Below are positions 31,276 to 39,612 of a DNA stretch of 64,000 nucleotides, piece after piece. Source of the DNA: Streptomyces sp. NRRL WC-3605 (GTDB lineage Bacteria; Actinomycetota; Actinomycetes; Streptomycetales; Streptomycetaceae); the NCBI RefSeq assembly GCF_001509795.1, contig NZ_LLZN01000035.1, positions 1-64,000 of the forward strand, written 5' to 3'. Positions within the stretch are counted from its first letter, which is position 1. Each line of letters opens with the position of its first letter. The notes under the pieces were generated by a model. It was not told the DNA's origin, ran no database searches, and was given only the letters and a program-made list of their open reading frames with translations. Both the position numbers and the translations under genes were made by a program.

Positions 31276-31323
31276 GTCGCCGGCCGCCACCACCTCATCC
31301 GGCCGCACCGCGCATGGGACCGG

Positions 31324-31505
31324 GCACCCCCGCTCCTGTCGCCACCGCCTCGGCCGGCTTCATCGCGAGCGGTACCGGGGGCACCCCCGCTCCTGTCGCC
31401 ACCACCATCGTTCGGCTTCACCGCGAACGAGACCGGGGGACTCCCACTCCTCTCGCCCCCATCGTCCGGCTTCACCGCGAGCGGTACCGGGGGCACCCCC
31501 GCTCC
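31324..31505 (+). repeat. 57-bp tandem repeat array (about 3.2 copies)
   Basis: GCACCCCCGCTCCTGTCGCC and relatives recur at 31324, 31381 and ~31438, with a partial copy at ~31494. Units share CGGCTTCACCGCGAGCGGTA-like ends and a short CGGGGGCACCCCCG hairpin at the junction. Confidence 0.85.
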
Positions 31506-31568
31506 GCGGTGCGCCGGGTCCTGACGCACGACCGGCACACACCCGCACCCACCACCGAGGAGGGCACG

Positions 31569-33779
31569 ATGACCAATCCGACCAGAGCCGACGGCGCCGC
31601 GCTGCCGCGCAAGCGCCGACGACGGTCGGCAGCCCTGGCCACCGCCCTGGCCGCCCTGATGCTCGGGGCGGCGGGCCAGATCGCGGGACAGCCCGCCGCA
31701 GCGGCGGAAGCCCATGTCGACAACCCCTTCGCGGGGGCGACCTTCTACGTCAACCCCGACTACGCCGAGCTGGTGGACACGTCCATCGGGCAGACCTCCG
31801 ACGCCACGCTCAAGGCGAAGATGGAGAAGGTCAAGAGCTATCCGACCGCCGTCTGGATGGACCGGATCGCGGCCGTCCACGGCGGTGAGGACAACGCGGG
31901 ACGCAAGGGCCTGGCCGACCACCTCGACCTGGCGCTCGCCCAGAAGAAGCCCGGACAGCCGATCACCGCCACCTTCGTGGTGTACGACCTGCCGGGACGG
32001 GACTGCGCCGCCCTCGCCTCCAGCGGCGAACTCCCGCTCACGCAGGCGGGTCTGGACCGCTACAAGAGCGAGTACATCGACGTCATCGCGGACGTCATGA
32101 AGAACCCCAAGTACCAGGACATCCGCATCACCACGGTCATCGAGCCCGACAGCCTGCCCAACCTGGTCACCAACACCTCCGACCCCGAGTGCGCCCAGGC
32201 CAAGAGCAGCGGCCTGTACGTCAAGGGCGTCCAGTACGCCCTGGACAAGCTGCACGCGATCCCGAACGTGTACACGTACCTGGACTACGCGCACTCCGGC
32301 TGGCTCGGCTGGGACAACAACCTCACCCAGACCGTGCAGCAGTACACCGAGGTGGCCCGGGGCACCGCGGCCGGGCTGAGCAGCGTCGACGGGCTGATCA
32401 CGAACGTCGCCAACTACACGCCGCTGGAGGAACCGTTCCTCACCAACCCTGACAAGACGGTCGGCGGCAACCCGGTCAAGTCCGGCAAGTACTACGAGTG
32501 GAACCCGAACTTCGACGAGGTGGATTTCACGAGGAACGTGCACCGGGCGCTGGTCTCGGCGGGCTGGCCCGCCTCCACCGGCCTGGTGATCGACACCTCC
32601 CGCAACGGCTGGGGCGGCACCGCGCGACCCACCGCGGAGAGCACCAGCACCACCCTCGACACCTACGTCAACGAGTCGAAGGTCGACCGCCGCGCCCACC
32701 GCGGACTGTGGTGCAACACGAGCGGAGCCGGACTCGGACAGCCCCCGCAGGCCGCGCCCTCGGGACACTCCGACTCGCACCTCGACGCCTTCCTGTGGGT
32801 CAAGCCGCCGGGGGAGTCCGACGGGGCCAGCAAGGACATCCCCAACGAGGAGGGCAAGCACGCGGACCCGATGTGCGACCCCGACTACACCGCGTCCAAC
32901 GCGGGCAACAACAAGACCGGGGCGCTTCCCGACGCACCGCTGGCCGGCCACTGGTTCCACAACCAGTTCCTGATGCTGGTGCGCAACGCCTACCCCGCCG
33001 TGCCGACGGGCGGCACCGACCCGGGTGACACCACCGCCCCGACCGCCCCGACCGGACTGCTGGCCACCGCCAAGACGGCGAGCAGTGTCTCCCTGGCCTG
33101 GACCGCGGCCACCGACAACGTGGGCGTGACCGGGTACGACGTGTACCGCGACGGCACCCGGGTGGGTTCGCCGTCCGCCGGGACCACGTACACGGACACC
33201 GGGCTGAGCGCCGCCACGGCCTACAGCTACACCGTGCGGGCCCGCGACGCCGCGGGGAACGTCTCCGCCGCCTCCGCCGCGCTGAGCGTCACCACCGAGG
33301 CGGGCGGCGGCGGCCCCGACCCGGCCGGCGGGCTGAAGGTCTCGTACAAGAACAACGACTCCTCGGCCACCGACAACGCCATCCGGCCCGGCCTGCGGAT
33401 CACCAACACCGGCAGCGCCGCCGTCGACCTGACCGGGGTGACCGCCCGCTACTACTTCACCCGGGACGGCGGCTCGTCCACGGTGAGCGCCTGGTGCGAC
33501 TACGCGGCGGTCGGCTGCTCCAACGTCAAGCTCAGGGTCGTTCCGCTGACCTCACCGGTCGCGGGCGCGGACGCCTACCTGGAGGTCGGCTTCTCGGCCG
33601 GCTCCCTCGCCGCGGGCCGCGACACCGGTGACATCCAGCTCCGGATGGCCAAGAGCGACTGGTCCGCGTTCGACGAGACCGACGACCACAGCCGCGGCAC
33701 CGCCACGACCTACACCGACGCCCCGGCGATCCCCGGCTACCTCGGCAGTGTCCTGGCCTGGGGCGCACCCCCCGCCTGA
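31569..33779 (+). CDS. Secreted GH6 cellobiohydrolase with FN3 and CBM3
   Basis: A 736-aa secreted cellulase. The N-terminus has an arginine run (RKRRRR) before a hydrophobic signal segment, with cleavage near AAA-EAH (about residue 47). The GH6 domain covers about 50-475: FYVNPDY, VWMDRIAAV, FVVYDLPGRDCAA, TVIEPDSLPN, YLDYAHSGWLGW, DTSRNGWGG and the long loop insertions typical of the exo-acting Cel6B type. An FN3 domain follows (APTGLLATAKTASSVSLAW), then a CBM3-like domain (LKVSYKNNDSSATDNAIRPG, WSAFDETDDHS). The ATG at 31569 has GAGGAGGG upstream. It is expected to release cellobiose processively from non-reducing ends, alongside the GH12 and AA10 neighbours. Confidence 0.93.
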   Translation: MTNPTRADGAALPRKRRRRSAALATALAALMLGAAGQIAGQPAAAAEAHVDNPFAGATFYVNPDYAELVDTSIGQTSDATLKAKMEKVKSYPTAVWMDRIAAVHGGEDNAGRKGLADHLDLALAQKKPGQPITATFVVYDLPGRDCAALASSGELPLTQAGLDRYKSEYIDVIADVMKNPKYQDIRITTVIEPDSLPNLVTNTSDPECAQAKSSGLYVKGVQYALDKLHAIPNVYTYLDYAHSGWLGWDNNLTQTVQQYTEVARGTAAGLSSVDGLITNVANYTPLEEPFLTNPDKTVGGNPVKSGKYYEWNPNFDEVDFTRNVHRALVSAGWPASTGLVIDTSRNGWGGTARPTAESTSTTLDTYVNESKVDRRAHRGLWCNTSGAGLGQPPQAAPSGHSDSHLDAFLWVKPPGESDGASKDIPNEEGKHADPMCDPDYTASNAGNNKTGALPDAPLAGHWFHNQFLMLVRNAYPAVPTGGTDPGDTTAPTAPTGLLATAKTASSVSLAWTAATDNVGVTGYDVYRDGTRVGSPSAGTTYTDTGLSAATAYSYTVRARDAAGNVSAASAALSVTTEAGGGGPDPAGGLKVSYKNNDSSATDNAIRPGLRITNTGSAAVDLTGVTARYYFTRDGGSSTVSAWCDYAAVGCSNVKLRVVPLTSPVAGADAYLEVGFSAGSLAAGRDTGDIQLRMAKSDWSAFDETDDHSRGTATTYTDAPAIPGYLGSVLAWGAPPA

Positions 33780-33805
33780 TCCGCGCACCTCCCCCACACT
33801 CCCCC

Positions 33806-33838
33806 GCCCGCCCGGAGCGACCACGACCCCGGGCGGGC
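33806..33838 (+). terminator. Hairpin between the GH6 and AA10 genes
   Basis: GCCCGCCCGG and CCGGGCGGGC form a 10-bp stem with a 13-nt loop, 26 nt after the GH6 stop. It may terminate or protect the message end. Confidence 0.6.
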
Positions 33839-33881
33839 CGGGGGCCCCACAGCGGACAGCCACGGAACGACAGGAGGCACC

Positions 33882-34958
33882 ATGGTTCGACGCAGAAACC
33901 GGCTCTTCTCCTGGGCGGCGGTGCTCGCCACCCTGCTCGGCGGGCTCGGCCTGGCCCTGCTCGGGCAGGGCAGCGCGCAGGCGCACGGGGTGGCGATGAT
34001 GCCCGGATCGCGGACCTATCTCTGCTATCTGGACGCCAAGACCGGTACCGGCGCCCTGGACCCGACGAACCCGGCGTGCAAGGCGGCGCTGGCGGAGAGC
34101 GGATCGACGGCGCTCTACAACTGGTTCGCCGTGCTCGACTCCAACGCGGGCGGGCGCGGCGCGGGGTACGTGCCGGACGGCAAGCTGTGCAGCGCCGGCG
34201 ACCGCTCCCCGTACAACTTCACGGGCTACAACGCCGCCCGCTCCGACTGGCCCCGCACGCATCTGACCTCCGGGAAGAGCATGCAGGTCCGGTACAGCAA
34301 CTGGGCGGCGCACCCGGGCGACTTCCGGGTCTATCTGTCCAAGCCCGGCTACTCGCCCAGCACCGAGCTGGGCTGGGACGACCTGGAACTCATCCAGACC
34401 GTCACCAATCCCGCGCAGTCGGGCTCGCCGGGCAGCGAGTCCGGGCACTACTACTGGAACCTGAACCTGCCCGCGGGCCGCTCGGGTGACGCGGTGCTGT
34501 TCATCCAGTGGGTGCGCTCGGACAGCCAGGAGAACTTCTTCTCCTGCTCCGACATCGTCTTCGACGGCGGCAACGGCGAGGTGACGGGCATCCGCGGCTC
34601 GGACGGTACGCCGACTCCGACTCCGACTCCCACGCCGACCGACCCGCACACCGGCTGCATGGCCGTCTACTCCGTGACGAACTCCTGGAGCGGTGGCTTC
34701 CAGGGCTCCGTCGAGGTGATGAACCACAACACGGCCGCGCTCACCGGCTGGGCCGTGCGCTGGCAGCCGGGCACCGGAACGCGGCTGAGCAGTGTGTGGA
34801 ACGGGACGCTGAGCACCGGAAGCGACGGCACGGTCACCGTCAGGAACGTCGACCACAACCGGAGCATCCCACCGGACGGCAGCGTCACCTTCGGCTTCAC
34901 CGCCACCTCCACCGGCAACGACCTGCCCGTCGGCTCGATCGGCTGCGTCACCCCGTAA
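33882..34958 (+). CDS. Secreted AA10 lytic polysaccharide monooxygenase with CBM2 (CelS2-like)
   Basis: A 358-aa copper enzyme for oxidative cellulose cleavage. The signal peptide (RRR, then SWAAVLATLLGGLGLALLG) ends at AQA, exposing His35 as mature residue 1. With His144 in NWAAHPGDF it forms the copper histidine brace. The AA10 domain covers about 35-230 and is followed by a TP-repeat linker (PTPTPTPTPT) and a C-terminal CBM2 (CMAVYSVTNSWSGGFQGSVE). It resembles S. coelicolor CelS2, which sits next to celB there. GACAGGAGG lies just ahead of the ATG. With the GH12 and GH6 enzymes it makes a complete secreted set for crystalline cellulose. Confidence 0.93.
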   Translation: MVRRRNRLFSWAAVLATLLGGLGLALLGQGSAQAHGVAMMPGSRTYLCYLDAKTGTGALDPTNPACKAALAESGSTALYNWFAVLDSNAGGRGAGYVPDGKLCSAGDRSPYNFTGYNAARSDWPRTHLTSGKSMQVRYSNWAAHPGDFRVYLSKPGYSPSTELGWDDLELIQTVTNPAQSGSPGSESGHYYWNLNLPAGRSGDAVLFIQWVRSDSQENFFSCSDIVFDGGNGEVTGIRGSDGTPTPTPTPTPTDPHTGCMAVYSVTNSWSGGFQGSVEVMNHNTAALTGWAVRWQPGTGTRLSSVWNGTLSTGSDGTVTVRNVDHNRSIPPDGSVTFGFTATSTGNDLPVGSIGCVTP

Positions 34959-35102
34959 CGGGCCCTTTCCCGGCGCCGGCTCCCGTCCTCCGGGGGTCGG
35001 CGCACTCGCGCGTGCCGGTGGGGTCCAGGCTTTACTCTGCGTAGAAGCGGGGGCGTGAAGAATGGGAAACGTGCAGATGATGGCGGGTATGGAGCGGGAC
35101 TC

Positions 35103-35297
35103 ATGCGGTTGACGGTCTTCTGGCAGCGGATGGCGGAGCACTTCGGAGCGGGGTACGCCGAGACGTTCGCGCGCGACCATGTCATGACGGAACTCGGCGG
35201 ACGCACCGTGCACGAGGCGCTGGGGGCCGGCTGGGACGCCAAGGACGTGTGGCGCGTGGTGTGCGAGGTCATGAACGTCCCGGGGGAGAAGCGCTGA
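35103..35297 (+). CDS. DUF3046 family small protein
   Basis: A 64-aa protein of unknown function that begins MRLTVFWQRMAEHFG and contains TELGGRTVHEALGAGWDAKDVWRVVC, the DUF3046 pattern. This family is found in actinobacteria next to recA, as here. GGAGCGGG lies ~5 nt before the ATG. The longer frame from 35055 is not supported. Confidence 0.8.
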   Translation: MRLTVFWQRMAEHFGAGYAETFARDHVMTELGGRTVHEALGAGWDAKDVWRVVCEVMNVPGEKR

Positions 35298-35345
35298 CCC
35301 GTCACAGAGATCGCAGGCCCGGGTCCGATTGTCACCGCCGTGGGC

Positions 35346-35351
35346 GAGACT
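35346..35351 (+). promoter_or_regulatory. -10 element of the AI-2E-type gene, leaderless type
   Basis: GAGACT ends 6 nt before the GTG at 35358. The same hexamer and spacing precede miaA. Confidence 0.35.
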
Positions 35352-35357
35352 TGCTCC

Positions 35358-36677
35358 GTGGCACGCACTGAGGAGACCGGGCAGCTCACCCGGCAGGAAC
35401 CCCCGTCCGGCACGACCCCGCCCGGCCCGCCCCCGACCGAGGCCGGTGGCGGGGCGGACGCGCGCATGCCGCGCTGGCTGCCGCGCGCCCTGGTGCTGAC
35501 GCTGGCCCTCGTCGGTGTGTTCCAGCTCGGCAGCTGGGCCTTCCACCAGCTCACCGGGCTGCTGATCAACATCCTCATCGCGTTCTTCCTGGCGCTCGCC
35601 ATCGAGCCCGCGGTGAGCTGGATGGCCTCCCGCGGCATGCGCCGGGGACTGGCCACCGCCTTCGTCTTCCTCGCCGTGATGATCGTCTCCGCAGGGTTCG
35701 TGACCCTGCTGGGGTCGATGCTCGCCGGGCAGATCATCAAGATCGTCGAGGACTTCCCGCAGTACCTCGACTCCGTCATCAACTGGATCAACACGCACTT
35801 CGGCACCGAGTTGCGGCGCGTGGACGTCCAGGAGGGGCTGCTGCGCTCCGACTGGCTGCGCAACTACGTGCAGAACAGCGCGACCGGCGTCCTGGACGTC
35901 TCCGCCCAGGTGCTCGGCGGTCTGTTCCAGCTGCTGACGATCACGCTGTTCTCGTTCTACTTCGCCGCGGACGGCCCGCGCCTGCGGCGGGCGCTGTGCT
36001 CCGTGCTGCCGCCGGCCCGCCAGGCCGAGGTGCTGCGGGCCTGGGAGATCGCTGTCAACAAGACCGGCGGCTACCTGTACTCGCGCGGCCTGATGGCGCT
36101 GATCTCGGGCATAGCGCACTACATCCTGCTGGTCGTTCTGGACGTGCCGTACGCGCCCGTGCTCGCCGTGTGGGTGGGTCTGGTCTCGCAGTTCATCCCC
36201 ACCATCGGCACCTATCTCGCGGGCGCCCTGCCCATGCTGATCGCGTTCACGGTCGACCCCTGGTACGCGCTGTGGGTGCTGGCCTTCGTCGTGGTCTACC
36301 AGCAGTTCGAGAACTACGTCCTCCAGCCCAAGCTGACCTCCAAGACCGTCGACATCCACCCGGCGGTCGCCTTCGGCTCGGTCATCGCGGGCACGGCCCT
36401 GCTCGGCGCGGTGGGTGCCCTGGTCGCCATTCCGGCGGTCGCCACGCTGCAGGCGTTCCTGGGTGCCTATGTGAAGCGGTACGACGTGACGGACGACCCG
36501 CGTGTCCACGGGCACCGGGACCGGGGCGCCGGGCGCGGGCTCGTCGGGCGGATACGCGAGGCGTGGAACCGCAAAACCGAGAGCGCGGGAGACTCGGGGA
36601 ACTCTGGTGACTCGGGGGACCCGGGGGACCCGGGGGACCAGGAGAACCTCGGGGGATCCGGGACGGGGCCTTCCTGA
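35358..36677 (+). CDS. AI-2E family transporter (permease)
   Basis: A 439-aa polytopic membrane protein of the AI-2E/PerM family. It has about eight hydrophobic helices (LVLTLALVGVFQLGSWAF, LLINILIAFFLALAIEPAVSW, FVFLAVMIVSAGFVTLLGSM, LFQLLTITLFSFYFA, LMALISGIAHYILLVVL). The family hallmark is in VGLVSQFIPTIGTYLAGALP. The C-terminus is a charged tail with a GDSGDPGD-type repeat. Substrates of the family are diverse and not predictable here. It lies between DUF3046 and recA. The GTG at 35358 is chosen over one at 35340 because of the -10 spacing, but this is uncertain. Confidence 0.85.
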   Translation: MARTEETGQLTRQEPPSGTTPPGPPPTEAGGGADARMPRWLPRALVLTLALVGVFQLGSWAFHQLTGLLINILIAFFLALAIEPAVSWMASRGMRRGLATAFVFLAVMIVSAGFVTLLGSMLAGQIIKIVEDFPQYLDSVINWINTHFGTELRRVDVQEGLLRSDWLRNYVQNSATGVLDVSAQVLGGLFQLLTITLFSFYFAADGPRLRRALCSVLPPARQAEVLRAWEIAVNKTGGYLYSRGLMALISGIAHYILLVVLDVPYAPVLAVWVGLVSQFIPTIGTYLAGALPMLIAFTVDPWYALWVLAFVVVYQQFENYVLQPKLTSKTVDIHPAVAFGSVIAGTALLGAVGALVAIPAVATLQAFLGAYVKRYDVTDDPRVHGHRDRGAGRGLVGRIREAWNRKTESAGDSGNSGDSGDPGDPGDQENLGGSGTGPS

Positions 36678-36706
36678 GGGGCCTGCCCGGGGAGGGTGTG
36701 GCGCGC

Positions 36707-36736
36707 TTGACACAAAAATCGAACATCTATTCTTAT
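36707..36736 (+). promoter_or_regulatory. recA promoter with LexA (SOS) box
   Basis: -35 TTGACA (36707-36712) and a -10-like TCTTAT (36731-36736) enclose CGAACATCTATTCTT (36720-36734). This is a close relative of the Gram-positive SOS box CGAAC-N4-GTTCG (right half degenerate). It is the LexA-dependent recA promoter. Confidence 0.7.
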
Positions 36737-36830
36737 GGAGGCTCCGGCAGGCCACTCGGTGGGCGTTTCGCCACAGTTCAGGGGGAGATGTCCCCGAGTT
36801 ATCCACAGGCTGGACGGGCGTCGGGGCGCG

Positions 36831-36853
36831 TTGTCAGTGGCAGGCGTTAGCGT
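36831..36853 (+). promoter_or_regulatory. RecA-NDp-type promoter of recA
   Basis: TTGTCAGTGGC (36831-36841), 6 bp, TAGCGT (36848-36853). This matches the LexA-independent DNA-damage promoter described for mycobacterial recA (TTGTCRGTG-N8-TANNNT), where PafBC is the activator. It lies 43 bp before the recA start codon. Confidence 0.75.
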
Positions 36854-36896
36854 CTTTGACGTGAAGCGATCGACTCAAGCAAACCGGGTGGAACCC

Positions 36897-38018
36897 ATGG
36901 CAGGAACCGACCGCGAGAAGGCCCTGGATGCCGCTCTCGCACAGATTGAACGGCAATTCGGCAAGGGCGCGGTCATGCGCATGGGCGAGCGGTCGATGGA
37001 GCCGATCGAGGTCATCTCGACCGGATCGACCGCCCTCGACGTCGCCCTCGGCGTCGGCGGCCTGCCGCGCGGCCGTGTGGTGGAGATCTACGGACCGGAG
37101 TCCTCCGGTAAGACGACCCTGACCCTGCACGCCGTCGCCAACGCGCAGAAGGCCGGCGGCCAGGTCGCCTTCGTGGACGCGGAGCACGCGCTCGACCCCG
37201 AGTACGCGAAGAAGCTCGGCGTCGACATCGACAACCTGATCCTGTCCCAGCCGGACAACGGCGAGCAGGCACTCGAGATCGTGGACATGCTGGTCCGCTC
37301 CGGCGCCCTCGACCTCATCGTCATCGACTCCGTCGCCGCGCTCGTCCCGCGCGCGGAGATCGAGGGCGAGATGGGCGACAGCCACGTCGGTCTCCAGGCC
37401 CGTCTGATGAGCCAGGCCCTGCGGAAGATCACCAGCGCCCTCAACCAGTCCAAGACCACGGCGATCTTCATCAACCAGCTCCGCGAGAAGATCGGCGTGA
37501 TGTTCGGCTCCCCGGAGACCACGACCGGTGGCCGGGCGCTGAAGTTCTATGCCTCGGTGCGTATCGACATCCGCCGCATCGAGACCCTGAAGGACGGCAC
37601 GGAGGCGGTCGGCAACCGCACCCGCTGCAAGGTCGTCAAGAACAAGGTGGCGCCGCCCTTCAAGCAGGCTGAGTTCGACATCCTCTACGGCCAGGGCATC
37701 TCCCGCGAGGGCGGCCTGATCGACATGGGCGTGGAGCACGGCTTCGTCCGCAAGGCCGGCGCCTGGTACACGTACGAGGGCGACCAGCTCGGCCAGGGCA
37801 AGGAGAACGCCCGCAACTTCCTGAAGGACAACCCCGACCTCGCCAACGAGATCGAGAAGAAGATCAAGGAGAAGCTGGGCGTCGGCGTGCGTCCGGAGGA
37901 GCCCGCGGCCGAGCCCGGCGCGGAGGCCGCTGCCGCCACCTCGGACGACGCCGCGAAGTCGGTGCCCGCGCCGGCGGCCAAGGCAGCCAAGACCAAGGCC
38001 GCGGCTGCCAAGAGCTGA
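36897..38018 (+). CDS. recA: Recombinase RecA
   Basis: A 373-aa DNA strand-exchange protein for homologous recombination and LexA co-protease activity. Walker A is GPESSGKTT and Walker [19 protein letters not shown]. The L2-loop region reads [22 protein letters not shown]. The C-terminal tail is Ala/Lys/Pro-rich (~40 residues), as in other streptomycetes. The ATG at 36897 gives [14 protein letters not shown] and the standard length. Two stacked promoters (LexA-type and RecA-NDp-type) lie upstream. recX follows after 3 nt, so the two are co-transcribed. Confidence 0.97.
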   Translation: MAGTDREKALDAALAQIERQFGKGAVMRMGERSMEPIEVISTGSTALDVALGVGGLPRGRVVEIYGPESSGKTTLTLHAVANAQKAGGQVAFVDAEHALDPEYAKKLGVDIDNLILSQPDNGEQALEIVDMLVRSGALDLIVIDSVAALVPRAEIEGEMGDSHVGLQARLMSQALRKITSALNQSKTTAIFINQLREKIGVMFGSPETTTGGRALKFYASVRIDIRRIETLKDGTEAVGNRTRCKVVKNKVAPPFKQAEFDILYGQGISREGGLIDMGVEHGFVRKAGAWYTYEGDQLGQGKENARNFLKDNPDLANEIEKKIKEKLGVGVRPEEPAAEPGAEAAAATSDDAAKSVPAPAAKAAKTKAAAAKS

Positions 38019-38021
38019 TCC

Positions 38022-38873
38022 GTGACACGGCGAACGGACTGGGCCGGGTACACCGACCACCCGGAGGCCCCGCGCGGGTGGGGGAGAGCCGACGCGGGCT
38101 CCTCCGGGACGGGCGGGTACATCCCCGACGGGGATCCGGCCCATGAAGCGGACGAGGGGATCGACAGCGGGGCCCGGCGAGAGGGCGGCACGGCGTACGA
38201 CGGTGCCGCCGCCTCCCGTGGAGGCTCCCGCCGCCGACGGAATCGCGGCGGGGCATGGGGTTCGGGCGGGCCGGAAGGTCCGCGCGGACGACGCCGGCGC
38301 GGACGTACGGAGCCGTCCGGCGAGGACGGTGGCGCCCCTTCCTCGTCGAGGGCCGAGGAGGGGACGCCACCGGGGGACCCGGTCGAGCGGGCACGGGCGA
38401 TCTGCCTGCGCCTGCTCACCGGGACTCCGCGCACGCGCAAGCAGCTCGCCGACGCCCTGCGCAAGCGGGAGATCCCGGACGACGCCGCCGAGGAGGTGCT
38501 GTCGCGGTTCGAGGAGGTCGGGCTCATCAACGACAGCGCGTTCGCGGACGCCTGGGTGGAGTCCCGGCACCACGGCCGCGGGCTCGCCCGACGGGCGCTC
38601 GCCAGGGAGCTGCGTACCAAGGGCGTGGACTCCGCGCTGATCGACGAGGCCGTCTCCCAGCTCGACTCCGAACAGGAGGAGGCGACGGCCCGCGAACTCG
38701 TCGCGCGCAAGCTGCGCTCCACCCGGGGACTCGACCGCGACAAGCGCCTGCGCCGCCTTGCGGGCATGCTCGCCCGCAAGGGCTACCCCGAGGGCATGGC
38801 GCTGCGGGTGGTCCGGCAGGCACTGGAGGAGGAGGGCGAGGACACCGACTTCCTGGGGGACGAGGGGGGCTGA
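38022..38873 (+). CDS. recX: RecX regulatory protein
   Basis: A 283-aa inhibitor of RecA filaments. The RecX three-helix modules occupy about residues 120-270: RARAICLRLLTGTPRTRKQL, AEEVLSRFEEVGLINDSAFA, WVESRHHGRGLARRALAREL, LARKGYPEGMALRVV. The first ~115 residues are disordered, Gly/Arg/Ser-rich and basic (for example GGSRRRRNRGG), much longer than in E. coli RecX (166 aa total). The GTG start at 38022 is 3 nt after the recA stop, which indicates coupling. Confidence 0.92.
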   Translation: MTRRTDWAGYTDHPEAPRGWGRADAGSSGTGGYIPDGDPAHEADEGIDSGARREGGTAYDGAAASRGGSRRRRNRGGAWGSGGPEGPRGRRRRGRTEPSGEDGGAPSSSRAEEGTPPGDPVERARAICLRLLTGTPRTRKQLADALRKREIPDDAAEEVLSRFEEVGLINDSAFADAWVESRHHGRGLARRALARELRTKGVDSALIDEAVSQLDSEQEEATARELVARKLRSTRGLDRDKRLRRLAGMLARKGYPEGMALRVVRQALEEEGEDTDFLGDEGG

Positions 38874-39150
38874 CTTCGCGGGGGAGGAGGGGGCCTGACT
38901 CGCGGGGGAGGAGGTGCCCGGCGTCCGCTGGGAGGGCGGACGTGCGGCATGTGTGGAAGGTGCGCGAGGTGCCGAACGCGGTGGACGTGCGGGGGCGCCC
39001 ATCGCGTACGGGGTCGCTTCCGGGTCCACGTCCGGGTCCGGGTTCGCTTCTGGCTTCGGGTCCGCGTCCGGGGTCGCGTCTGGCTCCGGGGATCGGCTCG
39101 GGAGCCAGCCGGGGCCGGTCGGAGGTAGCCGGGCCCGGTCGGCCGGGAGC
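38874..39150. other. Intergenic region with a degenerate hexamer repeat
   Basis: The 277-bp gap after recX contains, at about 39010-39110, a run of 6-bp units of the TCCGGG / TCCGCG / TCTGGC type. No gene is supported; the frames across it encode low-complexity Ser/Gly or Arg/Thr peptides. Confidence 0.6.
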
Positions 39151-39585
39151 CTAGGAGGCGCCCTGGCTCTCCGAGCCCGGCGTCACCGGTAGCCCCGCCG
39201 CACGCCACGCCTGGAAGCCGCCGACCAGGTCGGTGGCCCGGTGCAGACCCAGGCGATGCAGCGACTCCGCCGCCAGGCTCGACGCGTAGCCCTCGTTGCA
39301 GAGCACCACGACCCGCAGGCCATGGCTCGTGGCCTCGGGGAGGCGATGGCTGCCCTGAGGGTCGAGCCGCCACTCCAGCTCGTTGCGTTCGACGACCAGC
39401 GCGCCCGGGATCAGACCGTCCCGTTCACGCAGGGCCGCGTACCGGATGTCGACCAGCAGGGCCTCACCGTTCTCGGCGGCCGCGTAGGCGTCCCGTGGCT
39501 CGATCCGCTCGTAGCCGGACCGCACCCGCTCCAGCAACGCGTCGATGCCGACGGGCCGTTCACCCCTGCTCTCCGTACCGCTCAT
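39151..39585 (-). CDS. Rhodanese-domain sulfurtransferase
   Basis: A 144-aa single-domain rhodanese. ENGEALLVDIR gives the family start, LIPGALVVERNELEW the middle, and the active-site loop is CNEGYASSLAA with the catalytic cysteine. GGFQAWRAAGLPV near the end is typical. It lies 27 nt downstream of the cysteine dioxygenase-like gene on the same strand, with GGAGGGG before its ATG. Co-expression suggests a role in handling persulfide or thiosulfate arising from cysteine breakdown. Confidence 0.88.
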   Translation of the reverse strand: MSGTESRGERPVGIDALLERVRSGYERIEPRDAYAAAENGEALLVDIRYAALRERDGLIPGALVVERNELEWRLDPQGSHRLPEATSHGLRVVVLCNEGYASSLAAESLHRLGLHRATDLVGGFQAWRAAGLPVTPGSESQGAS

Positions 39586-39612
39586 CGCCGTTCCCCTCCA
39601 CTCGGTGCTCGC

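Larger units (their letters stand above)
30942..31568 (+). other. Long repeat-rich intergenic region before the GH6 gene
   Basis: This 627-bp gap holds two tandem repeat arrays (51-bp and 57-bp units), listed separately. An open frame from 31024 to 31524 crosses both arrays. Its product is a Pro/Arg/Gly-rich repeat protein without recognisable domains or a good ribosome binding site, so I do not call it a gene. No CebR-type box was found here. Confidence 0.6.

Noticed and set aside
31135..31505. Possible CRISPR array
   Set aside because: The units are contiguous tandem copies without unique spacers, only three or so copies, and no cas genes are present.
31024..31524. A Pro/Arg/Gly-rich repeat protein in the GH12-GH6 gap
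   Set aside because: No good ribosome binding site or known domain, and the frame is open mainly because the repeat units are 51 and 57 bp. Reported as repeats instead.
28496..34958. The cellulose island as a mobile element
   Set aside because: No transposase, integrase, terminal inverted repeats or target-site duplication was found at its edges.
38914..39192. A 92-codon plus-strand frame after recX
   Set aside because: The middle is the hexamer repeat (Ser/Gly-rich) and there is no convincing ribosome binding site. The strand opposite encodes the end of the rhodanese gene.
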